From Avena insularis (taxonomy: Eukaryota; Streptophyta; Magnoliopsida; Poales; Poaceae): a stretch of 64,000 nt of DNA. A model generated the notes under the pieces. The model saw only the letters and a list, made by a program, of their open reading frames with translations. It ran no database searches and was not told where the DNA came from. The position numbers and the translations under genes are program-made. Where the stretch lies: positions 169,542,927-169,606,926 of the forward strand of contig CM042691.1 in assembly GCA_023614405.1 (NCBI GenBank), given 5' to 3'. This document shows, one piece after another, positions 61,361-64,000 of the stretch (position 1 is its first letter; each line of letters starts with the position of its first letter).

Positions 61361-63217
61361 TATTGGAGATATGCCCAAGAGGCAAAATAAAGTGGTTATT
61401 ATCATATCTTCATGCTTCAGATAAATCTTTACATACCATGCTATAATTGTATTAACCAGAAACATTAATACTTGTGTGATTTGTAAACATAAAAGAGACC
61501 CTAGTAAAGCCTCTTGTTAAACTAGCTTGTTGGTTAATATATGATCATGGTTTCCTCATCATGAACATAGAGATGTTATTAACAATAGTGTCATATCATT
61601 AAGAGAATGATGTGACGGACATACTCCTATAGTTAAGCATAGCATAAATATCAAGTCATTTAATATAGTTCACTTGCTATAAGCTTTCTGATACATAGTA
61701 ACCTAATTCCTTCGACCATGAGATCATGCTAATCACCATCACCGGAAGGATGCTTTGATGACATAAAACACCACACCGTAACTGGGAGGCTATAAAGGTG
61801 GCATTGAGTGTTCGGAAAGTATGTGTTGAGGCACATGGATCAAGATTGGGATTTATCCATCCATATGATGGATAGATATACTCTGGGCCCTCTCGGTGGA
61901 ATGTCATCCAATTATCTTGCAAGCATGTGACTGGCTCACAAGGGATTACATATCTCGGGAATGAGAAAAGAGTACTTATTGGTAACGAGGTTGAACTAGG
62001 TATGCAGAGATACCGACGATCAAACCTCGGATAAGTAAAGTATCGTGAGACAAAGGGAAATTGGTATCGTATGTAAATGGTTCATTTGATCACGAAGTAA
62101 TCGTAGAAATATGTGGGAGCCATATGAATTTCCAGATTCCTCTATTGGTTATTAACCGGAGAAGAGTCTCGATCATGTCTGCATAATTCACGAACCGTAG
62201 GGAGACACACTTAAGGATTCGATGTTGTTTAGTAGATATGGAATGTGATTAAAGAGACCGAATGTTTTTCAGAGTCTCGGATGGGATCCGGGATATCACG
62301 AGGAGATCCAGAATGGTCCGGAGAGTAAGATTCATATAAGGAAAGTCCATTTCAGAGTTCGGGAATCATTCCGGTGTTTTCATCGGAATGTTCTAGAAGG
62401 GTCTAGAAGGTTCACCGATCCTAAAGGGGAAGGGTACATGGATGTGTCATTACAAAGTGTAATGGTTGCATCATGTGTCAAGAGAGAAATCAAACTCTAA
62501 TTTAAAAGTCAGAAAGGCAGTTTGAAAAAGTCAAATCCCAACATGGTTTCCGAGTTAGGGAGGGTTTCCGAGTTAGGAAGGGTTTCCACCTGGGTTGGGA
62601 ACACCATTGGACGCCCCCACCTTTATAAGGAGGGGTAGGGGCGCACCCCAAGGTATCCCCCTTGCCCTAGGCGCCCAAGAAACCCTAGGTTGGCCGCCCC
62701 CCCCCCCTCTCTAGTTGCGACCAATCTAGATCTCCTCTAAACCGCTAGTTGCTAGCTACCCCTAAACCTCGGCCCTCTAAACCCTAGATCGCCGGGGCTC
62801 CCTCTACTCCACCATACTCGCTCCGGCTTAGGCGAAGCCTTGCGGGATCTCCCCTCTACTTCCGACACCACGCCGTCGTGCTGCCAGAATCGCGAGGAGA
62901 GAGCTACAACCTCCGCTGCCTGCTGGAACAAGGGAGAGGAAGGTCTTCTTCAAGTACCTTACGTGTAAATGACTGCGGGAGCGCTGCCAGAACGTGGCGT
63001 CGGAAGGATCGTCTACGCGATCTTGAGATCGGCAAGTGAACGACTACATCACCCACGAGAATCTGCTCTCGTTAACCGCTTTGGATCTTCGAGGGTTAGT
63101 ACTCTATCAACTTGTTGCACCGATCTAGTAGATAGATCTTGGATTGATCATAGATTAGATCTTGATTGTGTGTTCATGCGGTAGAAAATTTTGTTTTCCA
63201 TGCTACGAACCCCTACA
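61361..63217 (+). repeat. Copia 3' LTR (1,857 bp)
   Basis: It starts TATTGGAGATATGCCCAAGA (TG mutated to TA) and ends CGAACCCCTACA. It is intact otherwise, and the TTTAT duplication follows. Confidence 0.93.
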
Positions 63218-63222
63218 TTTAT

Positions 63223-63797
63223 AATGCATTATGCTGAACTTGGGCATGTAATTGTGGAAAGAATATTTTGATTGTGATGGTTTGTAAGAACTGATGCTTT
63301 TACTATTGTAGCACTTTTGTTTGTATATATTTTATGTGTCTGCTTGAAAATTTCTGGGGCACTGTGTATGCTTATACTTGTGGTTTTATCTGGCTCTCTG
63401 CCTTGTCCCTTTCATGAGCCGGCCAACCTTTAGCATGGAAACTTTGCCGAGCAACAGAGCTCAATTGCTAAACCAGTTTATACTCAGAAACAAAGCCGGC
63501 TTCCAGTACCAGCAATTCATTACTCAGAAGATACCCGCGTCTAAGCAATTAGATACAAAACCAAAGTATAAACAATAAATTGAATTTTTTACCCTAGGGT
63601 AACATTTTTTATATATTAAAAAATCATAACCATAATGAACATGAGCATAAGGTACTTTCAAGCATTCTAGGATTTTTGAAAATGACATGCTCTTTTGTTA
63701 ATAAGATGGCAAATAACTTCTCAAATATAACACATGAGGAAACCAACACTTTATTTCACTTTGAACATGTACATATATGATTACAAGGAAATATAAC
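63223..63797. other. G3 spacer between aORF and integrase
   Basis: 575 bp with no recognised gene. It corresponds by position to 5,069-6,560 of G1. GAGCCGGCCAACC and AAAGCCGGCTTCC echo the CCGG-rich style of G1. It is AT-rich after 63,580. Confidence 0.5.
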
Positions 63798-64000
63798 TAG
63801 GAATAGAAGGGACGTAGCTGTGGAATATTCCATGGACGGTCTATTTCATAAAAGGTCTCATATCTGTTAAATAATATGACACATTATGCAAAAACCTGCT
63901 GATCATAAAAGGTCCTTCCCAAATCGGGGAAATTTTGTGCTTTTTTTTGCACAAGTCGGAGAACCAAATCGCCCTTCCTGAAAGAATTGGTTTTGTACTC
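63798..64000 (-). pseudogene. G3 integrase C-terminus (partial, at window edge)
   Basis: Minus-strand reading from the edge gives EYKTNSFRKGDLVLRLVQKK, then after a stop RYETFYEIDRPWNIPQLRPF, ending in YS-stop. FRKGDLVLRL and RPWN..LRPFY match the G1 integrase end at 6,962-6,561. The in-frame stop at about 63,890 shows decay. The rest of pol lies beyond 64,000. Confidence 0.85.

Larger units (their letters stand above)
46193..63217 (+). mobile_element. Copia element, Angela/Maximus-like, with nested insertion
   Basis: The LTRs are 46,193-47,714 plus about 56,005-56,378 (split), and 61,361-63,217. A perfect target duplication TTTAT flanks the element (46,188-46,192; 63,218-63,222). An initiator-Met PBS lies at 56,380. 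The LTR start TGTTGGAGATATTCCCAAGA is of the Angela/BARE/Maximus kind, and the exact family name is not certain. The internal coding region is heavily decayed. It interrupts G3 between aORF and integrase. Confidence 0.93.
41898..64000 (-). mobile_element. G3: second element of the G1 family, pol beyond the window
   Basis: It has a 3' LTR at 41,898-42,435, aORF on the opposite strand to 46,017, a Copia insertion at 46,193-63,217, then integrase C-terminus at the window edge (63,798-64,000). The order and orientation match G1 (LTR 1,577, aORF 2,618-5,068, integrase end 6,561). The left flank reads GAGAG (41,893-41,897), a candidate target duplication whose partner is outside. Confidence 0.87.

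Overview
This window looks like intergenic DNA from a large grass genome, most likely Triticeae (wheat, barley, Aegilops or rye). I found no host gene, no rRNA or tRNA gene, and no bacterial feature. Essentially all 64 kb can be assigned to LTR retrotransposons nested inside each other. The Triticeae call rests on the Angela/Maximus/BARE-style Copia LTR, the nesting depth and the Gypsy families. No database search was possible, so family names are recognition-based.

Layout. (1) 1-17,088, minus strand: a head-to-tail Gypsy array ('G1', Tat/Retand type). It has three LTR copies (1,577-2,048; 11,891-12,364; 16,565-17,088), gag-protease at 1-1,576 and again at 10,022-11,890, and one decayed pol at 6,561-9,990. 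It also carries a spliced gene on the opposite (+) strand ('antisense ORF', aORF) at 2,618-5,068, with a second truncated copy at 12,935-14,548. A tRNA-Lys-type primer-binding site lies at 16,546-16,562. (2) 17,089-27,928: copies of a family with an unusually long LTR (about 5.9 kb). A forward copy D is interrupted by a complete reverse solo LTR A (19,335-25,210, perfect 5-bp target duplication AAGAG), followed by a reverse fragment B. (3) 27,929-34,468, plus strand: a truncated Athila-like Gypsy with decayed protease, RT and RNase H, a polypurine tract, and a 1.4-kb 3' LTR. (4) 34,469-34,923 and 40,880-41,217: one gag of another Tat-type Gypsy ('G2'), split by a 5,956-bp solo LTR (C) of the same long-LTR family. 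(5) 41,898-64,000, minus strand: a second member of the G1 family ('G3') with 3' LTR, aORF and, beyond a large insertion, the integrase C-terminus at the window edge. (6) The insertion in G3 is a full-length Copia element (46,193-63,217, perfect TTTAT target duplication). Its 5' LTR is itself split by a non-autonomous element (47,715-56,004) with two 3.7-kb LTRs and only 849 bp between them.

Inferred insertion order: G2 is oldest. Athila, then B, then D, then A and G1 stack on the left. LTR C sits in the G2 gag. G3, then Copia, then the long-LTR/short-body element stack on the right. None of the coding regions is intact, so nothing here looks autonomous. The most interesting part is the G1/G3 antisense gene. 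It has GT-AG introns shared between divergent copies, a gypsy-associated N-terminal domain, a coiled-coil-like C-terminus, and a sharp recombination boundary that swaps the C-terminal module.
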